From Microvelia longipes (lineage: Eukaryota; Arthropoda; Insecta; Hemiptera; Veliidae): 64,000 bases of DNA. The stretch spans positions 9,271,922-9,335,921 of the forward strand of contig JACMZG010001913.1 in assembly GCA_018340805.1 (NCBI GenBank), read 5' to 3'. The notes below the pieces were generated by a model. It was given only the letters and a program-made list of their open reading frames with translations, did no database searches and had not been told where the DNA came from. Within the stretch, counting starts at the first letter, position 1. Each line of letters opens with the position of its first letter. This document shows positions 20,835 to 32,189 of this stretch, one piece after another. The translations under genes and the position numbers were made by a program.

Positions 20835-21220
20835 TATCGTTTAGTTTAAAAATCCCCAAGGTCATAAGTATTTTGGGATTGACCAATCAGAGAAGCCGCG
20901 CCAACCTCTGACTTAAAAGGAGAAAAAAATCCCTACCACAACCGCTGTAGGGAAAAAACCTTCTTCCCGGCGATTGTTTACTTTATTTGAGGTTCTTCTT
21001 TTGATTACATTGAAAACTAATTTCAAATTAATCTTAAAAATGATATTTTAAAACAAAACTACACAAAAGAAATGTAAAAAACCATCGCAAAGAAAATACG
21101 CGTAAAATAACCTGATTTGTTTACATAGTTTTTTCCGCTCCTTCTTACAGGGATTTTTTTCTTAAGAATCGGTGTGTCTAAACTGACCTGTCAAGATTTT
21201 TAAACTAAACGATAGACTGT
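20835..21220. mobile_element. MITE with TCTATCGTTTAGTTTAAAAA inverted termini
   Basis: TCTATCGTTTAGTTTAAAAA at 20835 is matched in inverted form near 21195-21215. The interior has a second inverted pair: GAGAAAAAAATCCCT near 20922 with AGGGATTTTTTTCTT near 21150. No transposase. Confidence 0.7.
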
Positions 21221-21471
21221 AAATTATAAAATGTAAATTTCTAGTTCACATTGATTTTATTTCTACTGTTAGTTAAGTAAAGACACAACACCATGGACGT
21301 TGTGTTAGATAGAGAAATAATTGCAAACTTACCTTCCCATGGTTATAGCAAAAGCAAGAGGCTTTTGGCTAAGCCGTTCGGTACATTAGCAAGGTTGGTT
21401 ATTGTACAAAGCTTTACTTCGATCCAAGAAAGCGTTTGAAAGTTATCGTGTCCCATAGAAACAAAAATCTC

Positions 21472-21546
<75 letters not shown>

Positions 21547-21560
21547 TGTTATTTGTATAT
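21472..21560. repeat. GT/TA compound microsatellite
   Basis: GT run at 21474-21485 followed by TA repeats to about 21550. The preceding 21395-21470 shares AAAGCTTTACTTCGATCC and AAAGTTATCGTGTCCCATAG with 37885-37940, so the microsatellite sits at the edge of a family A-related fragment. Confidence 0.93.
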
Positions 21561-22458
21561 ATATATAAACTTAACTATATATAAAATATTCTTGATCAGT
21601 AAGTTCCTCCTTTCAAAAGAATCGCACCCAACCCCTACCCCCTCCATTACCGCCAACCTCTTTAGCTCATGAGGTTAGCTTAGAAAATTCGCTAAATTCA
21701 AAATAGTTCAAATTGATTTTTCAAATATCAATTTTAATTTGAAATATAATTTCAAATATATATAATTTTCCCGCCTTACAATGTTCAATGGCTTAAGTTG
21801 CTACACGGCACTATTTATAAACATTAATCAAGTTCATCATATTTATATATTTAGTTGGCAACCCTGCAACTACCTGCCAGTCTTCACGGTTTGTTAATTT
21901 TCACAATAACAACTTTAAAAACAGAGAACTAAATAAATGCCTTCAGGACATTAGTCATGATTTTATTAAATAATTGTTCTCCGCAAAGATATTTCAGTTA
22001 TTTTATTTTCAATTTTATTTTTAAGATAAAAAGCGTTCCTAAGATTTGAATTTGATTAAATTTGTTCCGCTACGCGTATGTGAGAATATTTTTCATTTCT
22101 GTTAATATTTTATCCGTAAATTATCCACCATTCATGCTTTTTATATTTTATTTTCTTCGACCTTGATGTTTTTCGAAAAGTATGGTGTTAGTATTGAAAT
22201 ATGGGAGCCCCGTTTCACTTATACAATTACTAATAATTGTAAGAAATATGTTTTACTAATGCACAAGTGTAGATTGGTAATTACTGGCGGTATTTATTCT
22301 ATTTTATTAAAAAATACTTGAATGGTTGCATGTTTAGAGAATGCCATTCCCCTAAAAAATTGATATAATTGGCTCTTATAACCATTTATTGTTTTCGGGG
22401 TTAAACCCCGCAAACGTCTATACGGTAGAGGTTCAACTAGGGATTTAACATCTAAAAT
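21561..22458. other. No gene; one short dispersed repeat
   Basis: 22325-22400 (GAATGCCATTCCCCTAAAAA, ATTGATATAATTGGCTCT) matches 50214-50258, linking it to the GC-rich module region. The remainder is AT-rich without recognisable content. Confidence 0.4.
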
Positions 22459-22998
22459 TTTAAAATAATACTATATATAGAAGGAGCACTACTGATAACA
22501 CGAAAGACGGTTGACTGGTGCACCTTAGTAATGCTGCCACCCTAACAATATACAATTTTCTAAAAAAAGTTGGCAATACTTCCGGTTGCTGAATTATTAT
22601 GTTCTATTATTAATTAATGATTGATTCATAAAATACTATAATATAAATATCGGTGCATTACAATATTTAAAGCATTTTAAATTGTAGTTTAACGTATTTA
22701 TTAAAATTATATATAAAAAGTAGTCCTCGTCAACTAAATGTAGATTCTTGTATTCCGCCACCCTTTTGCCATTTAAGACCAGTTTTATTAAATAATCAGC
22801 AGGTGTTTTAAGTTATTATATTTGTTCTTTACGATCTTTTTTCATTAATAGATATTTATGACAAATATTTAAAATAATGTTTTGTTGTCATGTTGGCAGC
22901 ATTACTTAAGTGCACCAGTCAACCGGCTATCGTGTTATCAGTGGAATTACATTGTGTTTACGGTCCTGTGCTCCTTCTATATATAGTATTATTCTAAG
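22459..22998 (+). mobile_element. hAT-like TIR element, uninserted sister copy
   Basis: About 540 bp, colinear with 1343-3080 minus its nested foldback. Termini TTTAAAATAATACTATATAT and ATATATAGTATTATTCTAAG. The flanks TCTAAAAT (22451-22458) and TCTATAAC (22999-23006) agree at 6 of 8 positions, a decayed TSD. It keeps the single TA target used by the nested element in the other copy. Confidence 0.9.
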
Positions 22999-23279
22999 TC
23001 TATAACCTATACTTTAATTAAAAGATTTAACCTTTTCTCACTGGTTATCTCATTACATCACTAAATGTTTTTTTTCTGGTTTTATTTAAATGTAGCCTGT
23101 TCTTAAACATCACTATATACTTTTATTATAACTTCATTAGTATTGCAGACATTTGTCAATCACATTTTCGTTAAGTATAATGATATGTAAACAATAAAAC
23201 CCCGTAAATAAAACAAAAAATTGTTATAAATACAAACAAAACTGAACAGTAAAAATGGTTGAGTATCTATAAAATAGAT

Positions 23280-23725
23280 ATGATTTTGAATGAGCACTAG
23301 TGGAGTTGTTCATAATGAAAGGAACGAAGAAAAGAGTCTCTCCACACAACTATTAATTTATTCAAAGCGCTTTCAACCTACATGAGGCCATCATCAGTGC
23401 CAGGGATAATTATAAGAAAACAGCTAAATGAAAGACATTATATATGTAAAAAATTAAATAGAATTATTAATATTCTTCCTCTTCTTTTTCGACTCAACGA
23501 TGTCGGTGAGCCGTGATAGACACCACGGCTCACCGACATCGTTGAGTCGAAAAAGAAGAGGAAGAATATTTAATAATTCTATTTAATTTTTTACATATAT
23601 AATGTCTTTCATTTAGCTGTTTTCTTATAATTATCCCTGGCACTGATGATGGCCTCATGTAGGTTGAAAGCGCTTTGAATAAATTAATAGTTTTGTGGAG
23701 AGACTCTTTTCTTCGTTCCTTTCAT
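23280..23725 (-). mobile_element. Hammerhead-bearing foldback element (12-bp TSD), full-length
   Basis: A 446-bp insertion between exact 12-bp duplications TATAAAATAGAT (23268-23279 and 23726-23737). Arms of about 200 bp are almost perfectly complementary; the centre at 23487-23570 is a separate perfect hairpin (TTCGACTCAACGATGTCGG and its inverse). Each arm carries GGCACTGATGATGGCCTCAT, AGGTTGAAAGCGC and TTTGTGGAGAGACT. The left end has the unpaired segment seen at the right end of 19169-19438. No coding. Confidence 0.93.
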
Positions 23726-23956
23726 TATAAAATAGATGTTTAAATAATTACTTAAATCTAAATAAAGATTAATATTTTCTTAGGGGATATTTGTTTGTGT
23801 AGGTTGGCCATTCCTCAATATTGTAACATGATTTGCAATTTTTCGTTTTTGTTTTGTATTCCTTCTTAGTATTTTGAATATTTTTAAAAACTTTAATTAT
23901 TTGTTCCTTATTTTGTGCGTCATTTATAATTATAACTGCCCTAACTGACTAATTAG

Positions 23957-24160
23957 TGTTTTTATTTAACAAGGAATAATAGAAATAGAAAATACGCTGC
24001 TCTTATGAGAATGCGAAATAAACTCATAAGCAGTGGTTATTACGGCAAACCGCGACTTGAGTTTGAGCTAAAAAATAGATTTTTGTTTACCAATAAAGTT
24101 ATAACAGCAGATGCCAGAGGAATAATGCTGCTAAATCAATATTTTGATGAAATATCTTAA
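23957..24160 (+). CDS. Unrecognised short coding-like frame
   Basis: An open frame from 23957 to TAA at 24158-24160, with the first ATG at 24005 (51 codons to the stop). A pyrimidine-rich TTTTTATTTAACAAG precedes it, so it could be a terminal exon starting near 23974. Composition looks protein-like and less AT-biased than its surroundings: it includes YAALMRMRNKLISS, GYYGKPRLEFELKNR and TADARGIMLLNQYFDEIS. It is not part of any repeat seen elsewhere in the window. I do not recognise the family. It may be a decayed exon, a transposon piece or chance. Confidence 0.3.
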   Translation, partial: CFYLTRNNRNRKYAALMRMRNKLISSGYYGKPRLEFELKNRFLFTNKVITADARGIMLLNQYFDEIS

Positions 24161-24249
24161 GGACAAGGTAAATAAATTTATAATGAAATTATATATGTTT
24201 AATAACTAACCAAATAAATTTAAAGTTATTAAAAATATTAAAATAACCT

Positions 24250-24430
24250 GACTTTGGACACCGGTTTTAAACTCGATAAGTTTCTACACGACACATTATC
24301 GAAAATCAACCTACAAATTATCTGTGTTCAACACCGGGTTGAACCCCCGTCTACACGGAGTAAAATCGGTGTCGAAAATTCAACCTGGTGTTTAACCCAG
24401 TGTTAAACACCTCGTGTAGACGAAGTAATT
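24250..24430. mobile_element. Small inverted-repeat element (GTGTTTAACACC type)
   Basis: Internal inverted words around CACCGGGTTGAACCCCCGTC and GGTGTTTAACCCAGTGTT, with CTACACG...CGTGTAG flanking pairs. Probably a MITE; ends not fixed. Confidence 0.45.
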
Positions 24431-24629
24431 GTGAGCGTTGCAACTGCTTCAAAGCAATTTTACTGCCTCCAAAACCTCGTAGCAAGTATTTGAAATCATT
24501 TTTCTACTCATTTAGATTTATTTATTTAACTTATTGTTTCATAAATTAATTTATTAATTTATTGCAATCTTAATTTTTTCGCTGTAACCGATTAAAATTA
24601 AACATAACATTTTAAAGAATAATTTTCTA

Positions 24630-25125
24630 TACAATATAATTGTGCAAGAGACACTAGGAAATGTAACAAGCAAAATGCAATGCTACATCTGGGAACTGTT
24701 CCATCATGCGACATTTGTCATCATTGATGGCTCAACATAATGTCATGTCCCACTCTGTTTCGCCACGTCCAGTCGCCGACAGAGCCTGAACTCACTCTGA
24801 CCTTCAATTAATTCCGAAGAATATAATGTGAAGTACTTACCAGAGACGAGCGGTGCTCTCTTACCGCCATCATGCATGGCAAGCAAAACATATATCATTT
24901 GATACTACCGAGTTTTGCAAAACATGATTAGTTGACACAATATAATTGTGCAAGAGACACGTAGGAAATGTAACAAGCAAAATGCAATATGATGACAAAT
25001 GTCGAATGATGGAACAGTTCCCAGATGTAGCATTGCATTTTGCTTGTTACATTTCCTACGTGTCTCTTGCACAATTATATTGTGCCAACTAATCATGTTT
25101 TGCAAAACTCGGTAGTATCAAATGA
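24630..25125. mobile_element. Foldback element, family F
   Basis: 24901-24990 and 25030-25121 are inverted complements sharing ACTACCGAGTTTTGCAAAAC and TTGTGCAAGAGACACGTAGG, with a 40-bp spacer. Upstream, 24630-24900 is a longer unit of the same family (GGGAACTGTTCCATCATGCG, AATGTCATGTCCCACTCTG, GACAGAGCCTGAACTCA). Related units: 44140-44360 (inverted) and 61090-61795 (two direct units plus an inverted part). Confidence 0.8.
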
Positions 25126-25170
25126 TAAATAATATTCTTATGTTTACTTTTAGATCTAAGTAAATGAAAT

Positions 25171-25885
25171 AGTATATGCTACTATGCAGCAAAGGAAACA
25201 TTGCTGACTAATGTCAACGATTACTTGCATCGGCTCCACCCAAGGATCTTGATTAAACGGGTGTAGTCATACATAACTACAAACAGGTGACCCCATCGAA
25301 AACCAAAAGATAGAGAGAACTCAACACGGAACACACGTCAAAAACCAACTGCACATGCTTGGTACAAACTGCGCATGCTTACAATTCTCATAACAACGCA
25401 GGTCTTCAATTTTAGAGGCAAACTTAACTCTGAATGGTTGCCCATGTTTATTGCTTGAGAAGGTTAAACACGCTTAAATTATCACTCACAGGAGTGGCTA
25501 AGTATAGTCCAAAATTTAAAATTAAATAAGCACAAATGACTTAACAAGCACCCAAATGTAACAATCACGAGAAGCACAAAGAAAGTTGAGAAGCAAACTC
25601 GACAACCTTGCTACATAACCTGCGTTTGGCGCTTTTTTTCTTTTTAACCATGGGGAAGGTAAGTTTGCTCCTATTTCTCTATATCATACAACTGCCATGG
25701 GGTCAGAAATGTTCCTTAATGCGTCATCCTCTTTATTCAAGACCCTTGGCTCCCCCTCTGCATTCCTCATTTGCCTGACTCGCCTCGGAAATATCAGCCT
25801 TGCTGGAGCTTTCGGCCTGGGAGCCAATTAATAAAACTCGTCTGCAAAATTCAATTTTGCTGCCTAGTAGGGTAATATACTATTT
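25171..25885. mobile_element. Family B TIR element
   Basis: Terminal inverted repeats AAATAGTATATGCTACTATG / TAGTAGGGTAATATACTATTT bound about 715 bp. The inside has GTGACCCCATCG (inverted relative to 3400), CCATGGGGAAGGTAAGTTTG (as at 1262) and GCGAGGC-type GC-rich blocks near 25780. No transposase coding was seen. A truncated end lies at 7219-7400. Confidence 0.65.
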
Positions 25886-27240
25886 TTCTCCCTTCTAGAG
25901 AAGTTTTATAAGGCATTTTATATCTCTAGGTATTCCTATAAACAAATTTTTAATTTTTCTTATCTCATTTATCTTGTATCATTCATCTTCTTTCATGCTA
26001 ATTTTTGATTGACGCGATAAACAACTAAAAACTGAAAGGTTACAATAACCTGAACTGAACATAAACAAAGAAGTTGGAGAAATATTTCAGCTGGTTTTAG
26101 GGTCGATGGCATTGTTGGTAGGTTCCTGACAAGGTAGGGGGAGGGGTCGTGTTCGGGGGGACAGCTTCCCCGGTCCACATGAGTTTAGTAGACTCCGTGC
26201 CGCGCTTGTGAACTGCATGTTACTCCGCACTCCTTAACCCTTTTTATTTTACGTAAATTAACCAAAACAAACAAAATTTAATAAAAAATTTAATTTAACT
26301 TATTTTACAATTAAAAATACCGACGATTAATTAGTTTTGTGTTCTTTTTAAGATCTTATCAATTAGATTTATTTTTGGTTGTTGATATCTTGGCAATTAA
26401 GACAACTTACTTAAGGTATTGAATTATTAATTATGGCAATTCATTTTAAGCTAACGCTTTAGGCTAATGAATCAATTAATTTTGATTAAATTTTATTTAT
26501 ATTATATTTAATAATTAATATTATATTTATGATTATTAAATTAAAATAATTGTTTGTATGAAATATTCAGCTTGTATTTAATATTAATAAGTAGTACAAA
26601 ATACAAGCTGCCAATCCTAGAACGAAACATCCCTTCCTGTAGACTTATAAATTATATGAGCAAATTATATTTTAGATTAGTAATATTGCTCTAACCGTTT
26701 AGAGCCTCTCGGCTAATAAGGGTTAACCCCTGCGGGAACTAACATGGTTACTACCGGTTGCAGCCTAGTAGTGGCATCAGTTACGCTTAAAGTGTAATCT
26801 GATGTTGACGATAATTTATTTTAATGATAATCTTGAATAAATTGAGAGCGTAATCTAGGATGCGAACCTTAGTGGTGTCAAAGGTTATTTTAAGGACTAT
26901 TTAAGGACTATTTTAAGGACTTTAAGGACTAACGACCTCAAAAAATTAATTATACCTGTACAAAAAATATGCATATCCATTCATATCTAGAGAACTATGT
27001 AAAACCACTATGCGATTGATTAGCAAACATTTTTATCAAAATAGTATTTGTTATAACTTTTTTAAAAGTTTAAAGTGACGCCATTTTGGTATTATCCAAC
27101 GCCGTGAATTACCCCAAAATTTAATCTTTGTGGTTGAACTTGAATTTTTGCCAAGCTTCATTAAAATTGGATCTGTCGTTTGAGCTGTGGCGGGTTTACA
27201 AGAAATTCGTACATCTTAACTACATAAAAATATAATTGAT
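25886..27240. other. No gene recognised
   Basis: 26460-26560 is extremely AT-rich; 26890-26930 has a short repeat of AAGGACTATTT; 26110-26180 is a G-rich patch. No coding, RNA or TE ends were supportable. Confidence 0.35.
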
Positions 27241-27242
27241 CA

Positions 27243-27280
27243 AATATATATAAAATTTGATTTATATATATATATATATA

Positions 27281-27316
<36 letters not shown>
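27243..27316. repeat. TA microsatellite
   Basis: TATATA runs with a central TAATATTATA interruption forming a palindrome. Confidence 0.93.
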
Positions 27317-27317
<1 letters not shown>

Positions 27318-27894
27318 TAATTTTTTGTATAACCTTTGGTTGTAAAGCATATACTGAAAAATTAAGCAAGAAATAGATTGTTGAGTATAAAAACTTGCAT
27401 AAAAAAATTGACCAGCTTCAGGAACTCCACGCAAGAATTGCTATTTATAGACTAGGTACCAAAAAGCGTTTGACAGGTTGTTCAGGCCTAAAAAGCCTAA
27501 AGAGAATGCCAAGTAGAAGAAAAATACATAAAACTTTCGAATACTTCATTAAAGAACCGGGAATTAATGTACAAATATAGGTAAGGAAGAAGGAAAAGTT
27601 GAAGTATATATAGGGGGTTTTGTATATAATTGAAGTATATAATGGGTTTCCCATTTTCCTGTGCCTACAGCACAGGAAAATGGGAAAAGTAATATTGGGT
27701 ATAATGTTTGCTAAAACAAAATTAATGTCAATCAATTGCAGAGAAATTGATTGGCTAAATGTCAAAGATGAATTAGTTGAACAGTTTATGATTCATATAT
27801 TTAGGAAGATTACCTCTAAACTCTCTGCGCAGAGGTCTGCCGAGGGAAATCAGGTTGAAATGCGTGCCTCCGTGGCCGACATTTCATTTTTTTC
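27317..27894. other. Unassigned interval with a 15-bp hairpin
   Basis: CCCATTTTCCTGTGC (about 27650-27664) pairs with GCACAGGAAAATGGG (about 27670-27684) around CTACA. Two plus-strand frames of 61 and 93 codons flank and span it, without recognised motifs. Near 27865 is a short SINE-2-like head. Confidence 0.4.
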
Positions 27895-28214
27895 CTCTTA
27901 GGTATATAGGAAAAGTATTGTGTTAGAAAAAAATTCCGAAACCGGAATCTCTCCTGAATTACCGTTTTAGGTGTTTTTATTAGGACTTCCTGAGTGGTTT
28001 ACTCAAAGTTGACTCTATATGTCTGTACCCGTTATCATTGTACCTCCCGACTAGAGAGTAACTTTATGCTAGAAAATTTAAACTTGCTACGAAAAATCAA
28101 TCTTCAGGCCTGGTTATGCTGTCTAGAAAATAATTATTATATGACATCATTAACTGAAAATGATGACTCAAGAAAATTTATAAAACGCGGGAAAATATTT
28201 GTATGGATCTCCGT
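27895..28214 (+). mobile_element. Family A composite repeat, 5' half
   Basis: Head AGGTATATAGGAAAAGTATT, CCGAAACCGGAATCTCTCCT, then TTATCATTGTACCTCCCGAC, and ATGACATCATTAACTGAAAA (the TGACGTCA site mutated). Truncated by the 47-bp tandem array. Confidence 0.7.
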
Positions 28215-28570
28215 CAAATCATTGGTCCAAAAAAGTAGGAAAATAAACTTTTCTGTCACGCCAAGTCTTTGGTCCAAAAAGGTAGGAAAATAGACTTTTC
28301 TGTCCCGCCAAGTCTTTGGTCCAAAAAAGAAGGAAAATAAACTTTTCTGCCCCTCCAAGTCTTTGGTCCAAAAAAGTAGGAAAATAATTTTTTCTGTCCC
28401 GCCAAGTCTTTGGTCCAAAAAGGTAGGAAAATAAACTTTTCTGTCCCGCCAAGTCTTTGGTCCAAAAAGTAGGAAAAAACTTTCTGTCCGCCAAGTCTTT
28501 GGTCCAAAAAAGTAGGAAAATAAACTTTTCTGTCCCGCCAAGAAAAAAGTTTTTCTGTCCCGCCAAGACA
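28215..28570 (+). repeat. 47-bp minisatellite, ~8 units
   Basis: Units of CAAGTCTTTGGTCCAAAAAA, GTAGGAAAATAAACTT and TTCTGTCCCGC, mostly 47 bp. Long open frames on the minus strand are a by-product of the array. The last units are shortened. Confidence 0.93.
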
Positions 28571-29229
28571 AGTCCGTTTTGTTTGGAGACGGTCATTGGC
28601 GTTTCATAGTCAAGTTGTTAGGATGGCAATACTAAGAGGTATTACTTAAACTGAGAGGCAATCATCAGCTTCTTCTCCTAGGCGGCGTTTCAGCAGAGTG
28701 TGTATAAAAGGAATGATATTAGCGTTTCAAGCTAGGTTGTCAATACTTTAAGTATTCCCAACCTAGTGACCTTAAATAAGTACCGTGTTTAAATTCAGAG
28801 GCAAAGGCGGCGTGCCAGCAGTGTGAACGAGTTGTATTGCCTCTTTTGCTATATTTTATGATATCCAAAAATTCAGGTGTTCGTGGAGATTCATAATTTC
28901 AGATTTTAGCAGTTTTCATGACTGCAGCAGTTTTAACGTTTGTTTGCAGAGGGAATAACGTGCTTTCAATAAAAAAAAGCAGGAAGTGGCCTTGTATTTC
29001 CAAGGGATATAAAACAACAAATTTTTCTGTTAGTTGTTTTTTACTGCAGCAAAGGGAAAATTTCGGAAGGGTCTAGGAATAATGGAGTTTGGAGGAGAAA
29101 TAGACGGATGCTTGAGAAGACTTATCTAAGCTAGCAAATAGAGATTCTGTAAAGACAGTTATCACTCTACGTATAACTTTTCTAGTTTTTACTGCTTCTG
29201 TTAAAAACGGTCTTAAGAAAACTATGTCA
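28571..29229. other. Diverged duplication, no gene recognised
   Basis: 28590-28690 and 28720-28830 share GCGTTTCA, AGTTGT/AGGTTGTCAATACT, GGCGGCGT and CAGCAG(A)GTGTG words, an imperfect direct duplication of about 125 bp. 28830-29229 shows nothing recognisable. Confidence 0.4.
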
Positions 29230-29912
29230 AAAGAAATCGGGTACGGGGTTCCTCGGGAGTTTTTTTCACTACTTCAGGCTCGCTTCGCTTTTTTTTCAGA
29301 ATATACAAATTCGTCTTGGGACTCGCTTTGCTCGTCCTTAGATGGTAAATACATTAATAAAAGATAAAGAAGTCTCTCCACAAAAATATATTTTCTATAG
29401 CAAAGCTCTTTCAACCTAAAAAGAGGTCATCATCAGTGCTAGCCGTTGAATAAAGAAGAGGGTGATAGATGAGTCTTATAGATCAGATATTAAGGATACA
29501 TTCGTTTTATTCTGAGCGGTCATCAATCCAGTCACTGACTTCGCTCGATGCTGTTTAACTTTTATGGTCCTACAAAAAACCGTAGGTGTAATTGCCGAAT
29601 TAAAACGAAACTTTGTACACTTACCTCAGAGAGGGATATATTTGTTCTAAATTTTAACTAAATTGAATTATTATTATAATTTTTGGAAAAACGTATAAAT
29701 CGATTTAAAATTGAACTAATGCTGATGCTGAGATAAAACTTTGCAAATATGTTGGTCTTGTATACGACTGCATGTGTGCCAATTGACAAATATTTTCGCG
29801 TTTTATGAATTTTTGCTGAGTCATTTTTGGGAGTTGATGACGTCATAATATATTTTCTGGACAGGACGATTAGACTAACTGTGTTTGTTAGTCCTAAATA
29901 GTTAAGCTCCAA
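29230..29912 (-). mobile_element. Family A composite repeat with 5S-like segment, minus strand
   Basis: Read on the minus strand: a TGACGTCA palindrome (29838-29845), a body with ATTAGTTCAATTTTAAATCG, the 5S-like segment (29572-29505: ACCATAAAAGTTAAACAGCA, AAGTCAGTGACTGG), then the tail modules GGACGAGCAAAGCGAGTCCC and AACCCCGTACCCGATT. A hammerhead-type arm (29345-29440) is inserted between the 5S-like segment and the tail. Confidence 0.75.
29345..29445 (-). mobile_element. Single Penelope/retrozyme-like arm with well-formed hammerhead-like motif
   Basis: Minus strand: TAGCA then CTGATGA, T, stem GACCT...AGGTT, GAAA, AG-AG-CT, T, TGCTA. Stem I TGCTA pairs with TAGCA (5 bp), stem III is AG/CT, and the cleavage triplet would be CUU. 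The GTGGAGAGACTTC tail follows. TSDs are unclear. Confidence 0.65.
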
Positions 29913-30269
29913 ATATATAAAATTGTTAACAACATCTGTAAAACTAACTTCCTTGGTATGTTATGAACACACAAATAATCTTCTTTCTTTGTGTACTTGC
30001 CTTCTACCTGATAAGTAAGGAGAGGGGAAAAGGGTAGAAAATTTAAGAATCTAAGAGGAGGCGACGAGTGAAAAAAGTTAAGAACCATTGGTATAATTGA
30101 AGAAAAATGAACTAATTTTAAAACTGAGGTACACAAGACGGGCGAAATTTCAAAGAAAATATTGTCTTTGAAATTTTATTTTTTGAAATACCTTTTGTCA
30201 ACCATAACCATCCATAAGATTCCTGTTAATGCTTCACAACTTTTGCAAAGTTGAGAAGCATTGAGGATT
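29913..30269. other. No recognisable feature
   Basis: Short inverted words near 30150-30185 (GAAATTTCAAAGAAAATATT with TTTGAAATTTTATTTT). Nothing else supported. Confidence 0.35.
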
Positions 30270-30319
30270 ATATATTATATAAGTATTATATATATGTATA
30301 TATATATAATATATATATA

Positions 30320-30374
<55 letters not shown>

Positions 30375-30790
30375 AATCCTTATATTAATTTAAGTCAATT
30401 TATTCTAGTTTTTTTCATAATTATAAGTATTTTAAAACATTCTCATTTACGGTATATTAGAAGTATTTTTAGATTATAACAAAATAGTATTTAATCATCA
30501 AAACTTTAATGGTTACATCTATAAATTCACAACACCTAAATTTAAAGATACATTCAGGTTATTTGTTCATCTAATTGATTTCGATAAAGTATAAAACAAC
30601 CAAAATTATATATATATATATATATATATATTTCAATCCCTGTATTGAAATAAATAAGGTTATTTATTCTTGTGTATTTTCTAAATTATAAGTATTTTAA
30701 AACATGCAAATTTACGGTAATCTATTAAAAGTTTTTAGATTAAAAAAATAGTATTTCATCATCAAAACTTAAATATGAAATAGTGATAAA
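30270..30790 (+). repeat. TA microsatellite plus ~150-bp flank, duplicated in tandem (~260 bp period)
   Basis: TA arrays at 30285-30371 and 30607-30631 are each followed by the same flank: TTATAAGTATTTTAAAACAT, TTTACGGTA, TTTTTAGATTA, AATAGTATTT(A/C)ATCATCA. The duplication unit therefore starts in the microsatellite. Confidence 0.85.
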
Positions 30791-31390
30791 CAGAAGATTG
30801 CTACGAAAAAGATATAGAAGATTACAATTAAAGAAAAAAAAAGTATCATAATTATTTTTGAAAAAATGTTAAAAGTGAAATAAAAATAGAAATGTATAAA
30901 AGAAAAAAAAAGAAGATAAAAGAACAACATGTAATGCGAAAGCGGTGCATATTAAAAAAAATTAAATAAATTAAATTATAAAAAAATTAAAAAAAAAAAA
31001 TAAATAAATATGCTAAGATTATACTAATAGTAAAATGTTTTAGCACATTTTCTCTTAATCATTCACCCACTATCCTGTAATCAACTTACAATGTTTAATC
31101 AAAAATAAAAATATTAATTAAAATTAATGAGTATATTTTTTAATATTTATTTATTGTTTGAATCTGTTACAGGTTGGTGAAACTGAATTCCTTCTCGCTC
31201 ATTTTTAAGGTTACTGTAAGTTATATTATTATACTAAATAAGTTATATAATACTGTTATACCATTTATATTATGCTTCCAGTTATATTATTATTTTATGT
31301 AAGTTATGTAGTACATCTATATTGGTTATATTATTATACTATGTAAGTTATATTGTACATCTTTATTAGTTAAAGGGTTAATCCATTTCA
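30791..31390. other. AT-rich low-complexity interval
   Basis: 30830-31015 is A-rich low complexity. 31190-31375 has loose repeats of GTAAGTTATATTATTATACT. No genes. Confidence 0.5.
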
Positions 31391-31819
31391 AGTGATCCAG
31401 AGATGTTGCTCAAAAAAAATGAAAATTGATAATTTTTTTTCTGTGTTGGTCCTACCCATAGGTAGTCCAAAACGCCTGGTATTAATTTTTTCTACAGCCT
31501 CCTTCATTTTCAAAAATCACTTTTTAGTTCCTGAGACACCCAAATTTTTTTTTCGCCAATTTTTGAGGCTTAATATTTCTTAATGGCTTTGGTTTAACCT
31601 TAATGAAACAGGTCTCGTTTGAAAGTGTCCTCTTTGGGCTTTATATAGGCACCAATATTTTTTGTTCTACTGCTGCTAATCTACTCGTGAGTTTGCATAA
31701 TAAATTTGACCACAAGGACTGAAAATACACTTTTTAATTATTTTTTTAACAAGGAAGATAATATTGATAAAATCGAAATAATTTTCTTGGAACAAGAAAA
31801 AAAAATATTTTAATGTTTT
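31391..31819. other. No recognisable feature
   Basis: Apparently unique DNA. Nothing supportable. Confidence 0.3.
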
Positions 31820-31945
31820 TTAAAGCCAGAGTACCTGGGTTCGAATCCTGGTGGGGACAATAATTTTTTATCGTTTTTTTTTACATTATGTAAGTTTATA
31901 ACTAAAAAAGATTTTGAACCCAGGTACTCTGGCTTTGAGTGGTTG
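31820..31945. mobile_element. Two tRNA-derived SINE-3 ends in inverted orientation
   Basis: AAAGCCAGAGTACCTGGGTT then CGAATCCTGGTGGGGACAA on the plus strand, with a B-box GGTTCGAATCC, is met 60 bp later by the inverted TTGAACCCAGGTACTCTGGC. Both share the GATAATTTTTTATCG hairpin tail. Confidence 0.65.
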
Positions 31946-32189
31946 TTTAGACTCCGGACTAGTCTTTTTCAAACCTCGCTCGTACTGTTTAATATTGGTG
32001 ATCCAACACAAGACTTAAACCATAATTCAAACCATACAAACCATATGGTGTTTGGTGATACAAACCATATTATAATTAAATTTAGTTTATTTATTTATTA
32101 TAACACAAAAGGATATCCGTGTCCCAAACTTTAACTTCATAAACTTTATAAGATTATTTTATAATTTTTACGATTTGTTTTTAAAAGTA

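Noticed and set aside
27395..27901. Two plus-strand frames (61 and 93 codons) around a hairpin
   Set aside because: Composition is mildly protein-like, but there is no motif, the start lies in a hairpin and the end runs into family A and a SINE-like head.
28137..28596. Three overlapping minus-strand frames of 83-144 codons
   Set aside because: Product of the 47-bp minisatellite, which shifts frame every unit.
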